NCBI GenBank assembly: GCA_005888745.1
Contig: VBBS01000030.1
Location: forward strand, 1 to 64,000
Reading direction: 5' to 3'
Source of the DNA: Candidatus Bathyarchaeota archaeon
GTDB taxonomy: Archaea; Thermoproteota; Bathyarchaeia; 40CM-2-53-6
Length of the DNA stretch: 64,000 bases
In this document: piece by piece, positions 41,763 through 50,382 of the stretch
How positions within the stretch are numbered: position 1 is the first letter of the stretch
How the letters are laid out: each line of letters starts with the position of its first letter
Position numbers and translations under genes: made by a program
Notes under the pieces: model-generated
Told to the model about the DNA's origin: nothing
The model's database searches: none
The model's input: the letters and a program-made list of their open reading frames with translations, nothing else

Positions 41763-44333
41763 CTAGGACAGTTCCTGCAAGGATATAGGGGCAATCTTCC
41801 GGTAAGCCTCGCCCGGGTTCAAGCGTCTTTCCTGAACAGTCAACAGAGTCTCGACAGATATTCCGAATAGCCGTTCGTTTTCCTCTAGGAATGGAAGGAT
41901 CAACTCCCAATCCTCCTTGGTGAAGTCCTCCAGCAGTCCTCCGTTCAGCTGCTTATCCGTAACCTTTCGATATGGATCACGAATGAATATCGCTCCACCT
42001 GAGGCCAGTGAGAACAGGTTGCTTCCCGGATACGGATATTCTTGTTCAACGAATTGTCCATCAAAGGATGGTTTCAATCCGTTGACAACGACAAACCCTC
42101 CGCCACTATGCGGGTCTCCAGCCATGAACGACTCTGCAAGATAATCCAAGCATGTTCCGTTAATCACTACTCTCGGCCTTCCTACTGCGTTGATCAGTGG
42201 GCGTCCTGCTGCGTTGCCCAGCACGTACACGTCACCGCCCTTTGCTGCGTACATGAATGCCTGGCCCACATCGCCGTGAACCACTAGCTTTCCGTACTTG
42301 AGAATCTGCGCGGCCTGGTCTTGAGCAGCCCCATGAACCGTGATCTCGCAGCCATCAATGCCTGAGGCGACGTAATCGCCGACATCTCCGTAGCAATCAA
42401 TCTTCAAGCCGTTCGTTCTTGGCCCTAGGCCGCTTCCGATGAATCTATGGCCTCGCAGGTTGTAGAGCAGAATGTTCTTCCAGCCTTGACCATACGCCTC
42501 GACAACGAACCTTGCAGCGCTCTCACTTCCTTCAGCCGGGAACTCTAGAGTATCAACAACTAGTACCTGTTCGTCCACCAGTGGATGGACCAATTTCGCT
42601 CTGTTCTTCCAATCCAACCGAGTATACAAATCATAGTTCGACATCGAGATAGAAGCGAAGACATCGTTCAATGCTTCGTGGTATAGTTGCAGTAGTGAGC
42701 TTCGTTTCTTTCTCCCTGTGTCGTAGATTCTGTCGTAGAGTAGTGAGAGTGCTTTTATCGCGAACTGTTGGGACTCTTGTCCCTTCATAGCCAGCCGTTT
42801 CAGCTCTTCAAGAATCTCCCCCACGTACTGGAAGCCAGCATCCTTCAACGCGGGACGAACATATTCATAGAATCCCAACGGGTCCTGCGTACCGGGACCC
42901 TTCTGCAGCTGAATCGCAATACTAGCGTTCAGAGAGACACTAGAACCCACATTCGGCAGCCAGTCCTGCTCCGGAAGCTCTATCGTCTTTCCAAACTTGT
43001 CAGCACACTCCAGTTCCTTCCCATCCTCACCATCTTTCACAGTAAAGAGGAATGCTCCACCATCCGTGAAGCTTCCACCCCTCGCATTCCAGTACGAATC
43101 CGCAAATCTACTTGGAATTTTCTGATCTTCCTGCAGCTTTCCTAGAACCGCATTGATCGCTTGTCTCTCTGACGCGATAATCCCGATCTTGACCGGACCC
43201 TCCTGAACGGCAAACACTTGCGGTCTCAGCATCGACGTATCAGTTATCCCGAGCAACTGCCACGCATTCCGCTCCACATCATTACGTGCAACAATGAAGA
43301 ACCATGGCCCATCAGGGGACCCGTGAATATGCGTCGACTGGATCAATCGATAGATCTTTTTCTTGTCCTCCGGCAGCATCTCAAAATCTCTCTCAGTTGT
43401 CGGTGCCAGAGCTTCGATCAGATACTCCAACGGATACTTGTAGACACGGCTGAGAAGGTCGAACAGTAACACAGAAACCTCCGTATCCGTCAAGAATAAC
43501 GGGTGAATGTTCCGCTGGGCCAGATACTCCATTATCGAATGATAATTCGCAAAATCACCATTATGCACCAACGCCTCGTGCAATCCAACGAACGGATGCG
43601 CACCGCCTGGATGCCAGACCCGGCCCTTCGTCGGATACCTATGATGACCAATCCAGACATGAGCCTTGAAATCCTCTAGACGGTAGTACCTGACAACATC
43701 ATCTCCATAACCCACCAGCTTCAATACAACCATGTTTTTCCCATGGCTGACGACGAAGGCCTTCTTCTCCCCCAGCGACGAGTAAAACTGCTGATTCAGT
43801 CGGTAAGAGTTCTGGTAAAGAAATTCATCCTCTACTTCGTTTTCCTTGAGCCCCTCTAAACCATTCTTATGAGCAAAATCCGCAAGAACGTCTCTCTTAA
43901 TTCTTACAAAGTACCTGAAAACCTGTGGCGGTTCCACCTCTAGACCCGGAACTGATCGATAGTCATCAACGGCATCCACTTTCCCCTCGTAGTCAACAAA
44001 AAAGAAAGGCCGAATGTGCTCGTCCTCGACCCGTTTTCTAACAGACCGATCCAGATACGCAACCTGCAATATGTAGTCCTCCTCCAGAATTTTCTTAGAG
44101 ACGCCTAGCTGTTCTGGGACCAGTCCGACAGCTGCAATCCCACCACCTTTCCCGTTTCCGCGGTTCCGCATCTGGACAAGAGATTGGAGGAGATATTTTC
44201 CTTCAAGTGGGGCGTTACATGCCAGGCCTACGACGCCGCATCCGCCCTCCGCCTCTTGGCTGCCGACCTGGATCCTTGATACTGGCAGTGATCTTCTTGA
44301 ATCAATAATCTGTTGTCCAGACAATGCTCTCAC
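41763..44333 (-). CDS. Glutamate synthase-like protein: class II glutamine amidotransferase fused to GXGXG domain
   Basis: 856 residues. A short propeptide of ~31 residues precedes the catalytic Cys32 (GGCGVVGLACN). The class II amidotransferase domain follows with GHHRYPTKG near 232-240 and ALVHNGDFANY near 259-269. Residues ~600-800 form the GXGXG beta-helix (GSGLGPRTNGLKI, HGDVGQAFMYAAKGG). The domain releases ammonia from glutamine and channels it to an FMN enzyme, here encoded separately upstream on the same strand. Archaeal split glutamate synthases use comparable parts; N-methylglutamate synthase is another possible relative. ATG at 44333. Confidence 0.85.
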   Translation of the reverse strand: MRALSGQQIIDSRRSLPVSRIQVGSQEAEGGCGVVGLACNAPLEGKYLLQSLVQMRNRGNGKGGGIAAVGLVPEQLGVSKKILEEDYILQVAYLDRSVRKRVEDEHIRPFFFVDYEGKVDAVDDYRSVPGLEVEPPQVFRYFVRIKRDVLADFAHKNGLEGLKENEVEDEFLYQNSYRLNQQFYSSLGEKKAFVVSHGKNMVVLKLVGYGDDVVRYYRLEDFKAHVWIGHHRYPTKGRVWHPGGAHPFVGLHEALVHNGDFANYHSIMEYLAQRNIHPLFLTDTEVSVLLFDLLSRVYKYPLEYLIEALAPTTERDFEMLPEDKKKIYRLIQSTHIHGSPDGPWFFIVARNDVERNAWQLLGITDTSMLRPQVFAVQEGPVKIGIIASERQAINAVLGKLQEDQKIPSRFADSYWNARGGSFTDGGAFLFTVKDGEDGKELECADKFGKTIELPEQDWLPNVGSSVSLNASIAIQLQKGPGTQDPLGFYEYVRPALKDAGFQYVGEILEELKRLAMKGQESQQFAIKALSLLYDRIYDTGRKKRSSLLQLYHEALNDVFASISMSNYDLYTRLDWKNRAKLVHPLVDEQVLVVDTLEFPAEGSESAARFVVEAYGQGWKNILLYNLRGHRFIGSGLGPRTNGLKIDCYGDVGDYVASGIDGCEITVHGAAQDQAAQILKYGKLVVHGDVGQAFMYAAKGGDVYVLGNAAGRPLINAVGRPRVVINGTCLDYLAESFMAGDPHSGGGFVVVNGLKPSFDGQFVEQEYPYPGSNLFSLASGGAIFIRDPYRKVTDKQLNGGLLEDFTKEDWELILPFLEENERLFGISVETLLTVQERRLNPGEAYRKIAPISLQELS

Positions 44334-44337
44334 CTGG

Positions 44338-44712
44338 TCACATCTTTTCCAGGATCGGTTGGAGGTCAGGCGGCCTCCAGTTCTTCGCCTTCAGTATCTT
44401 GCCGTTCGGGGCGCGGAGGACCCTGGGATCTCCCTTGCTCATGTTCGACTCATGAACCTCTCTGAAGATGGGTTCGAGATCGATTCCATAAGAGACGCCG
44501 GTTCCGTAGATGACATACAGGAGATCGGCGAGCGCATCGGCTATCTTGACTAGATTCTTATCGTTCGCCGCTTTCTCGAACTCTCCCTGTTCCTCACGGA
44601 TCAACTTTATCCTGAGTTCCCTAGTCGCTTCGTCTACAAGACCAGGGGAAGAACGGATGAAGACCCCGAACCGGCGGTGGAACTCCTTGGCCATCAGTTG
44701 TTCTGAATTCAT
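44338..44712 (-). CDS. MazG-type all-alpha NTP pyrophosphohydrolase
   Basis: 124 residues with the helical MazG/PRA-PH-like metal-binding residues: EEQGEFEKA near ~43-51 and KIADALADLLYVIYGTG near 61-77 (E..E and D..D pattern). The family cleaves nucleoside triphosphates or phosphoribosyl-ATP between phosphates. ATG 44712 overlaps the upstream stop by four bases and the gene ends four bases before the amidotransferase gene, so it is embedded in the glutamate-synthase-like operon. Why a pyrophosphohydrolase sits there is unclear; it may tie the pathway to nucleotide metabolism. Confidence 0.85.
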   Translation of the reverse strand: MNSEQLMAKEFHRRFGVFIRSSPGLVDEATRELRIKLIREEQGEFEKAANDKNLVKIADALADLLYVIYGTGVSYGIDLEPIFREVHESNMSKGDPRVLRAPNGKILKAKNWRPPDLQPILEKM

Positions 44713-45359
44713 TTGTACCGCACCAGCAGGTCTCTTCTTCCGCGAAGCTCTCGGACACTCTCCAGCCCGAAACCAGTCAATATGGATCTTAGCCGCTTCG
44801 ACCATGCAGTGAAGAGATTGACAATCCTCGTCTCCCCCCACTCAGGATCGACAAGTCGAGACAGTTCCGGGTCCGTCGTTGTTATCCCGACCTGGCAACC
44901 GCGTCCCCTCTCACAATTACCACAATGCGTGCAACCGACGGCCACCGCTTCAGCAGTCGCCACCACACAACCATCAGCACCCAATGCAATCGCTTTCGCT
45001 ACATCGTCAGCGGTCCTGATACCACCACTAGCTATCAACACAGTATCGTCCCGGACCCCTTCAGATTCTAGATAATCGTGGACCTTTGGAATCGCATACT
45101 CGATCGGCATTGCAATGTTCTTCTTCGCAATCTCCGGCGCCGCCCCCGTCCCGCCGTAGCCACCGTCGATATGGATGATGTTCGCGCCAGCATAGTAGCT
45201 CCCTATCGCCACCATGTCCACATCCGTCGGCGTGGACACTTTCACAGACACAAGCGCGCGAGGATTAACCGTCTTTATCCAGTCAACATGCTTCTTGTGA
45301 TCCTCCACCGAATAGGGAGTAAAGACTAGTAAACATTGATGACTCCCGCATCTTCGCAA
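44709..45359 (-). CDS. Glutamate synthase FMN/[3Fe-4S] subunit, C-terminal part after frameshift
   Basis: The frame continues the protein begun at 45969. It holds VNPRALVSVKVSTPTDVDMV, the FMN-binding IIHIDGGYGGTGAAP, IASGGIRTADDVAKAIALGAD, and a cysteine-rich cluster (VGCTHCGNCERGRGCQVGI, residues ~160-178) that would hold the iron-sulfur centre. A TIM-barrel split at this point cannot fold alone, so the gene is a fragment of one ~400-residue subunit. Its own apparent start has no ribosome-binding site. It overlaps the MazG gene by four bases. Confidence 0.75.
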   Translation of the reverse strand: MRRCGSHQCLLVFTPYSVEDHKKHVDWIKTVNPRALVSVKVSTPTDVDMVAIGSYYAGANIIHIDGGYGGTGAAPEIAKKNIAMPIEYAIPKVHDYLESEGVRDDTVLIASGGIRTADDVAKAIALGADGCVVATAEAVAVGCTHCGNCERGRGCQVGITTTDPELSRLVDPEWGETRIVNLFTAWSKRLRSILTGFGLESVRELRGRRDLLVRYK

Positions 45360-45969
45360 CCTCCGACGTGACCTTGTCCGCTAGTAAATGCCCGCCAAGA
45401 CCCGGCTTCGCTCCCTGCGCATACTTGAACTCGACAATCGGCGCGTACTGTATCGTCTCCTCCCGGACCCCGAACATGCCCGTCGCCACCTGTGTAATCA
45501 CATGATCACGATACGGAACAATAGCATCCGGATAACCACCCTCACCAGTAGACGTGTAGGTCCCGATCTTCTTCGCAGCCCGCGCCCTCGCGAGCATAAA
45601 GTTGAGAGAGATCGATCCAAAAGACATTCCCCCACCATAAATCGGCAAAGGAATCTCGATCTTCCGACCTTCCCCCCTCTTGTTCAGCGAGATTGAAAGG
45701 TCAACGCTATCCTGATCAACTTTCGGAAAACCGTTGTTCTTCCATCCGAGAACGTCAAAACCCCCACCCGAATCCCCAATCTTATACTCCAAACCGTTCT
45801 TCGGCAAATCCCCCGTCAACGCCATCGCGTAAGTCGCCAGAATCAGCTCCGCGGTCCAGCGCTTGTTTCCCAGCCCCGCCGGCAGACCGTGCCGCAAGGT
45901 CGGAAGAACCTCTAGCCCGTGATGGATTCTTTCCGAATGTTTTTCCACAATGAGTTCTATGTTGCCCAT
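45283..45969 (-). CDS. Glutamate synthase FMN subunit, N-terminal part before frameshift
   Basis: 228 residues. The first ~200 (EVLPTLRHGLPAGLGNKRWT, IPLPIYGGGMSFGSISL, STGEGGYPDAIVPYRD, EFKYAQGAKPGLGGHL) match the front of the FMN-binding glutamate synthase barrel. After KVTSEVAKMRE the frame runs into unrelated sequence and stops at 45283, while another frame picks up PYSVEDHKKHVDW. An indel near 45310-45345 separates the halves. It starts at ATG 45969, overlapping the upstream gene by 13 bases. Confidence 0.8.
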   Translation of the reverse strand: MGNIELIVEKHSERIHHGLEVLPTLRHGLPAGLGNKRWTAELILATYAMALTGDLPKNGLEYKIGDSGGGFDVLGWKNNGFPKVDQDSVDLSISLNKRGEGRKIEIPLPIYGGGMSFGSISLNFMLARARAAKKIGTYTSTGEGGYPDAIVPYRDHVITQVATGMFGVREETIQYAPIVEFKYAQGAKPGLGGHLLADKVTSEVAKMRESSMFTSLYSLFGGGSQEAC

Positions 45970-47345
45970 GCTATCCCCTTGAACGACTGCTCTCGCAGTT
46001 CCGCGTCCATCATCGACCGGCCAATATCCCCGCGCATCCGTCTAACATCGCGCATGCCCATCGCGCTGAGAATCTCGATCAATTGATCATGCCAAACCCC
46101 AAACAGATTCACAAGACGCTGCGCACCCCACGCTGGGTCAATTTTTTTTGGTTTCAGTTGACAGTTCGCTCTGTCCCGGGTCTCGCCCTGGAACTCTGCT
46201 TGTAAAGCCACGAGAACAGTTGTATCGATTCCGACAAGATCCGCGCCGCAGATGATCGCCTTCGGAACATGCTCCGCGAGAGTTATTCCTCCACTCGCAA
46301 TGATCGTGACCTGGTCCCTGAGTCCCTCTTTCACTAGCCGCTGGTGGACCTCTTTTAGCGAAGCCGAGACATGCTTGGTTTCCTTCGAATAATCCTGACC
46401 ATGATAATCAGCATACAAGTGCAACCCGTGCACTCCCTCTCGTGCCAGTTCGCATGCAACCGTTCCAGTGTCCTCCCGCAGAGGAATTCTCGCAATAACA
46501 ATTGAGGATGGAAGCCGGCTCGCCAGCTTCTCGAACAAATCTGATCTTTCAGCATGATATTCCACAACAGCCGGTTTCTTCTCTATCGATTCATCGAAGC
46601 TGTTCTCATCAACAATCGGAACGAGATTCCGGCCGAGGTCCCCCATCGTCTGGTCATGGGAAACAAACAAGGTCCCAAGCTTCTTCGATGCTATTCCGAC
46701 AGCCTCTCGAACACTCCTGTCTCCGGTAGGTAGTTCATCGAAGACTATCGGCACTGGAACCTCGACAGCGAGAGGACTACGATCTATCTTGCCAAAATCC
46801 ACGCTCGCAAGCTTTCCGCCAATATCAACACAGGTCGAAATATACTCGCGACCATAAACACCATCCCTGGTCGGACGGACAATCTCTGACATATCCGTCC
46901 AAATACCATCAAACCCCTTCCCACCGAACGCGCCCTTGTAGCCCATTCCCTTGACCGGAATCCTCGCGGTCGACGCCTCATTCCAGATGGTGAAGACCGC
47001 TTCCGGCGTCCAGAACGAATCACCCAGTCTCTTGTATTCTTCCGACTGTTTCACCGTCATAATGTGTGGATATTCCTGGACACACCTCATGCACCCGACA
47101 CACTTGTGTTTCAACGGCTTGAACCCGCCAAACCGCCCACCGAAAACCCCGTAGATGCAAGGCCTGCTGAGAACGACTTCCTTGTTGAGCTTGAACTCGA
47201 AAGCCTCATGCACCAACATCGCCGCAAGCCGGAGCTTACGCGCGCTCACATCAAACTTGTTCGGAATCTGATAGACATGTGGAGCCGGTTTAGTTTCTAT
47301 CTTGAAACGCTCATACTTAGAGGGCTTGGCGGTTTCAGAGTCCAA
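45957..47345 (-). CDS. Glutamate synthase FMN-domain paralogue with ferredoxin-like segment
   Basis: 462 residues. Near 77-90 is CVGCMRCVQEYPHI, three cysteines of a [4Fe-4S] ferredoxin motif with Tyr at the fourth position; C62 (RPCIYG) could complete it. The remainder is a glutamate-synthase-like TIM barrel (IIASGGITLAEHVPKAIICGAD), but the C-terminal iron-sulfur cysteines of the partner subunit are missing (DRANCQLKPKKIDP). It may deliver electrons to the partner. The start is TTG; the gene is the first of the operon. Confidence 0.8.
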   Translation of the reverse strand: MDSETAKPSKYERFKIETKPAPHVYQIPNKFDVSARKLRLAAMLVHEAFEFKLNKEVVLSRPCIYGVFGGRFGGFKPLKHKCVGCMRCVQEYPHIMTVKQSEEYKRLGDSFWTPEAVFTIWNEASTARIPVKGMGYKGAFGGKGFDGIWTDMSEIVRPTRDGVYGREYISTCVDIGGKLASVDFGKIDRSPLAVEVPVPIVFDELPTGDRSVREAVGIASKKLGTLFVSHDQTMGDLGRNLVPIVDENSFDESIEKKPAVVEYHAERSDLFEKLASRLPSSIVIARIPLREDTGTVACELAREGVHGLHLYADYHGQDYSKETKHVSASLKEVHQRLVKEGLRDQVTIIASGGITLAEHVPKAIICGADLVGIDTTVLVALQAEFQGETRDRANCQLKPKKIDPAWGAQRLVNLFGVWHDQLIEILSAMGMRDVRRMRGDIGRSMMDAELREQSFKGIAWAT

Positions 47346-47509
47346 GACCTAGCCTCACTATTGCCCTCTACAAACGCTCAGGAGAGGGGGAATATGCCGT
47401 ACAAATATAAGCTCTACGCGATTTGGACTAAACGTTTGTCCAGAAACTGCGGTCGAACCATCACATAAGCAAATTACGATCTGAAAGCTCGAAAGTGCTG
47501 AAGGCTTTC

Positions 47510-47809
47510 ATGAATAAGAGGAATGGCGAGACCGTCGAGACGACACTTGGCTTTGTTCTCGGAGTATCGGCCATGGTCTTTGGTTACGGGCTTTTCATCA
47601 ATGGTTGCAACTCCGTTTTTCCCAGTCCTTCGAGCATTTCCTCCTGTCGACTAGCCGGCTCCAACTTTGGTGGACTTTCGGGAATAGTTCTCATGTTACT
47701 CGGACTAATAGTCGTAGCTGCGAGCATCGCGGTCTTGAGAGGAAGAAATACCCAAAACACATGGGTAGGTGTCAGAGGATTATCTGGCACTATCTTATTG
47801 GTAGATTAA
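47510..47809 (+). CDS. Small two-helix membrane protein
   Basis: 99 residues from ATG 47510 with GAAGG six bases upstream. Two membrane helices (FVLGVSAMVFGYGLFI and GIVLMLLGLIVVAASIAVL) flank a short loop with three cysteines (INGCNSVF...ISSCRLAG). The loop could form a disulfide outside the cell. Family unknown. Confidence 0.6.
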   Translation: MNKRNGETVETTLGFVLGVSAMVFGYGLFINGCNSVFPSPSSISSCRLAGSNFGGLSGIVLMLLGLIVVAASIAVLRGRNTQNTWVGVRGLSGTILLVD

Positions 47810-47868
47810 GGAATGGATGTAATAGCTTACCAATTGATAAGCAGCATTTGCTGTGAAGGACCACTTGT

Positions 47869-48297
47869 ATGGAGAACACTTATGTCGAGCTTCAAGAGAT
47901 ACCTGTCCTCCGCGTCCGAGCCGATATGAAGGGGAAAGGGCCATCTGCCGCGTTCGACCTGTTGGAGTCCAAGCTTCTTTCTCTGAAGGGACGCAAGTTC
48001 TACGGCACCTTCCAGCCTACGCCCGACGGAGAAGAGTACTACGCCTGCGTCGCGCGAATAGATTCTGACGATCCCCAGATGCCGCTGGAGACAGGAGTGA
48101 TCCCAGGTGGATGGTACGTTCGCCGCAAACTCATGGATTGGGAGAAGAACCTCTCCACGCTACCCCGTCTCTTCGAAGAAATGGCTCGCACTCATGACGT
48201 AGACCCGAAACGTCCCTCACTGGAGTTCTACCGAAGCCAAGCAGAAATGCATCTCTTCCTTCCCGTGAAGAGTCATCCTCCGATCGAAGCAACATAG
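47869..48297 (+). CDS. GyrI-like small-molecule-binding domain protein
   Basis: 142 residues: NTYVELQEIPVLRVRADMKG at the start and GGWYVRRKLMDWEKNL in the middle follow the GyrI/AraC-effector-binding fold (two SHS2 repeats), as in BmrR-like ligand domains. There is no DNA-binding domain, so it may bind a hydrophobic compound or act as an inhibitor. ATG 47869 has an in-frame ATG close by but no clear ribosome-binding site. Confidence 0.65.
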   Translation: MENTYVELQEIPVLRVRADMKGKGPSAAFDLLESKLLSLKGRKFYGTFQPTPDGEEYYACVARIDSDDPQMPLETGVIPGGWYVRRKLMDWEKNLSTLPRLFEEMARTHDVDPKRPSLEFYRSQAEMHLFLPVKSHPPIEAT

Positions 48298-48459
48298 GTG
48301 ACCGTTCTTCACCGTCGAGAACTCATATGCATGTGCCTTCGTGTACGATGCGCTTAAGTGTCCAGGGAGAGAGATTCTAGTCTGGTCGAAGCAAGGAGGT
48401 AGAACGTCTTCCGAAACGGTCTGGGCTCCAGAACGGTAATCGTTATACTACTGACGCTC

Positions 48460-49338
48460 ATGATTTTCGGAACCGTTGGTCTAACGAGACCAGTTCTTGC
48501 AACAACTCCAGATTTCACAGTGTCTGCGAACCCGGCCAGGGTCGTTGTCCCGTTGGGATTCTGGGCTGAGACTATGCTCACCATTACTAGCTTGAATGGT
48601 TTCGAGGGCACAGTCCAGCTTGAAGCACCGGTTGGACCCAGCACGGGTCTTGATGGAGCAGGGTTTTCAACCGGGATGACGCTAAGCCCGAATGGTAACG
48701 TGAACACCGATCTTCAGCTAACCCCTGGAGACACTCCCGGCAACTATGATCTGACAATCGTTGCGACAATCGGTTCCATATTCCACTCCCTCGTGATACC
48801 GGTCACAGTCTCGCCAGTGTCAGGTCCAGACTTTACCACGCGGCTTTGGGGATCATATTCAACCCTTCAAGAAAGGAGCATCATGATTAAGGAGGAGGTG
48901 GTCAGCCTCGGCGGCTTCAGAGGCCAAGTGAGCCTGTCGGCCACGGTCACACCGGAAATCACGGACGCTCCGATAGTATCTTTCTTGCCGAACACCGTCG
49001 ATCTTTCAGCAGGCACTCAGGCCGTTTACACCACAATGGTTTCTACAGTCAGGACAACCCCCATCGGAAATTATGTCGTGGCTATCTCGGCATCGAACGG
49101 GACAATATCCCATGTTTACCAAGCGATCGTGATGGTTGGAGACTACCGGCCACCCTCGGAACAGCCTGCGCCAGGTAACAGCACCACGACGGGCAACAGT
49201 CAGCCCTTCATTAGCGCGGCCAATGTATCATCGGCAGTGTCCACACTCCGCTCGTTCTGGTGGCTGCAAACAATCATCGGACTCTCCATTGCAACCTTGG
49301 TTGTCTACCGGAGAAGACCCACTCTCAAGGAACATTGA
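48460..49338 (+). CDS. Surface protein with Ig-like repeats and C-terminal membrane anchor
   Basis: 292 residues from ATG 48460. The hydrophobic leader (MIFGTVGLTRPVLA) is short; in-frame codons upstream (TVIVILLTL) would complete a signal peptide but contain no ATG, GTG or TTG before a TAG, so the real start may be unusual. Two Ig-like/NEW3-type beta domains (residues ~18-118 and ~120-230) precede a Ser/Thr-rich linker and a membrane helix (LQTIIGLSIATLVV) with a basic tail. Probably cell-surface displayed. Confidence 0.7.
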   Translation: MIFGTVGLTRPVLATTPDFTVSANPARVVVPLGFWAETMLTITSLNGFEGTVQLEAPVGPSTGLDGAGFSTGMTLSPNGNVNTDLQLTPGDTPGNYDLTIVATIGSIFHSLVIPVTVSPVSGPDFTTRLWGSYSTLQERSIMIKEEVVSLGGFRGQVSLSATVTPEITDAPIVSFLPNTVDLSAGTQAVYTTMVSTVRTTPIGNYVVAISASNGTISHVYQAIVMVGDYRPPSEQPAPGNSTTTGNSQPFISAANVSSAVSTLRSFWWLQTIIGLSIATLVVYRRRPTLKEH

Positions 49339-49819
49339 CCGAGAGAGCAAAGCGAAGGGCGTGGGCGTGCCATCGGTACTTTATGCTTCTTCCTTCTGCT
49401 CCACGTTCGCATGCGTAACGTGAGAAAGACTGGATACTGATCTTTTTCTCTCGCGTAACTTTTCTTTCCCCGTAACTCCTCTTTTCTGCTAACTATTATG
49501 TGACCCCCCGGGCAATTCGGCGACCCGCACTATCTCCGCGCCAAGAGCCCAAAAGCGTTTCTGCGAAAAACGGTAGACGAACTATGTTGGTCGTCTCCTT
49601 CGGGTCGGATAGCCTGGGATGACCCGATAATTCCAGGGATTGAAGGATGCTCCTCGATGATCCTAAAATCTCAAATATTCACTCTCAGCCGAGAGAAGCT
49701 GAAATCCATTGAACTGATGTGTCCTGGTATTTCTTTCCGGGACCCCGGCGGATCTCTCTGTTGCCTTGCATGAGCGCCGAGGAGGGGCGCCTTGATAGAA
49801 ATACCCAGGAATGTGGTAG
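49339..49819. other. Intergenic region with pyrimidine-rich terminator-like tract
   Basis: No protein-like frame is seen over ~480 bases. Positions 49440-49495 are pyrimidine-rich (repeated CTTTTCTTT- and CTCCTCTTTT-like runs), which fits archaeal transcription termination after the surface-protein gene. The last ~60 bases before 49832 probably contain the next promoter. Confidence 0.45.
49440..49495 (+). terminator. Pyrimidine-rich transcription termination tract
   Basis: Archaeal RNA polymerase terminates at oligo-T runs without a need for hairpins. This stretch has several T3-T5 runs interrupted by C and a semi-repeated TAACT unit, and lies ~100 bases after the surface-protein stop codon. 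Confidence 0.35.
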
Positions 49820-49831
49820 GTGGAAAATGAT

Positions 49832-50353
49832 ATGAAAATGAAGCTAGCAGCTCTAGTTCTCGTAGTTCTTTTACCAGTTCTAGCAGTAACCGCCGCCTAC
49901 GCAACAAAACCCGCGATTGGGACCGGAACGGTAACTCTCTTCAGTAGCAACCCAGTTGGATCATCGCGACCGGCCGGGGGCAACACGATTGCCACATTCA
50001 AGAACACCTTCCTCCTCACAGGAACTCTAACGGGGACAGCTGTGGCGCTAGAAAGGGATGTAACCCACACATCAGGCGACAGTAGCTTCACAACCTTCCA
50101 TGGAGAAGCCAACTTCACCGCCTCCAACGGCGAAGCCTCCTCAGGCACGCTAGTCATCCGCTACGTCGGAATTAACAACGGGACATTCGTCCACGGCCAG
50201 TTCGTGATCGTCGGCAATAGCGGCACAGACAGCTTTGCAGACTTCCATGGACAGGGATCCTTCTCCGGCAAAGCAGGCATAGGGGTGGCAATGAACTACA
50301 CCCTGAAGTGGCATATCGACCCGGCATCACCAAAGACGAAAACCACCGCCTAA
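49832..50353 (+). CDS. Secreted DUF3224-like beta-barrel protein
   Basis: 173 residues from ATG 49832 (AGGTGG upstream; GTG 49820 is less likely). Residues 1-23 (KLAALVLVVLLPVLAVTAAYA) are a signal peptide. The mature part has Gly/Thr-rich strands, FLLTGTLTGTAVALERDVTH, FTTFHGEANFTASNGEASSG, HGQFVIVGNSGTDSFADFHG and GQGSFSGKAG, spaced like DUF3224/allene-oxide-cyclase-like barrels. The substrate is unknown. A hairpin terminator overlaps its stop codon. Confidence 0.75.
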   Translation: MKMKLAALVLVVLLPVLAVTAAYATKPAIGTGTVTLFSSNPVGSSRPAGGNTIATFKNTFLLTGTLTGTAVALERDVTHTSGDSSFTTFHGEANFTASNGEASSGTLVIRYVGINNGTFVHGQFVIVGNSGTDSFADFHGQGSFSGKAGIGVAMNYTLKWHIDPASPKTKTTA

Positions 50354-50382
50354 CCTCCAAAGGTTAGGCCCCGACCCTTTTT
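50348..50382 (+). terminator. Intrinsic-type hairpin terminator overlapping the stop codon
   Basis: GCCTAACCT (50348-50356), loop CCAA, then AGGTTAGGC (50361-50369) form a perfect 9-bp stem. A T5 run follows at 50378-50382. The TAA stop of the secreted DUF3224-like gene lies inside the stem. Placement and T-run fit transcription termination. Confidence 0.6.

Noticed and set aside
38700-41800. Insertion sequence as cause of the local rearrangements
   Set aside because: No transposase, terminal inverted repeats or target-site duplications could be seen near the junction at 41027.
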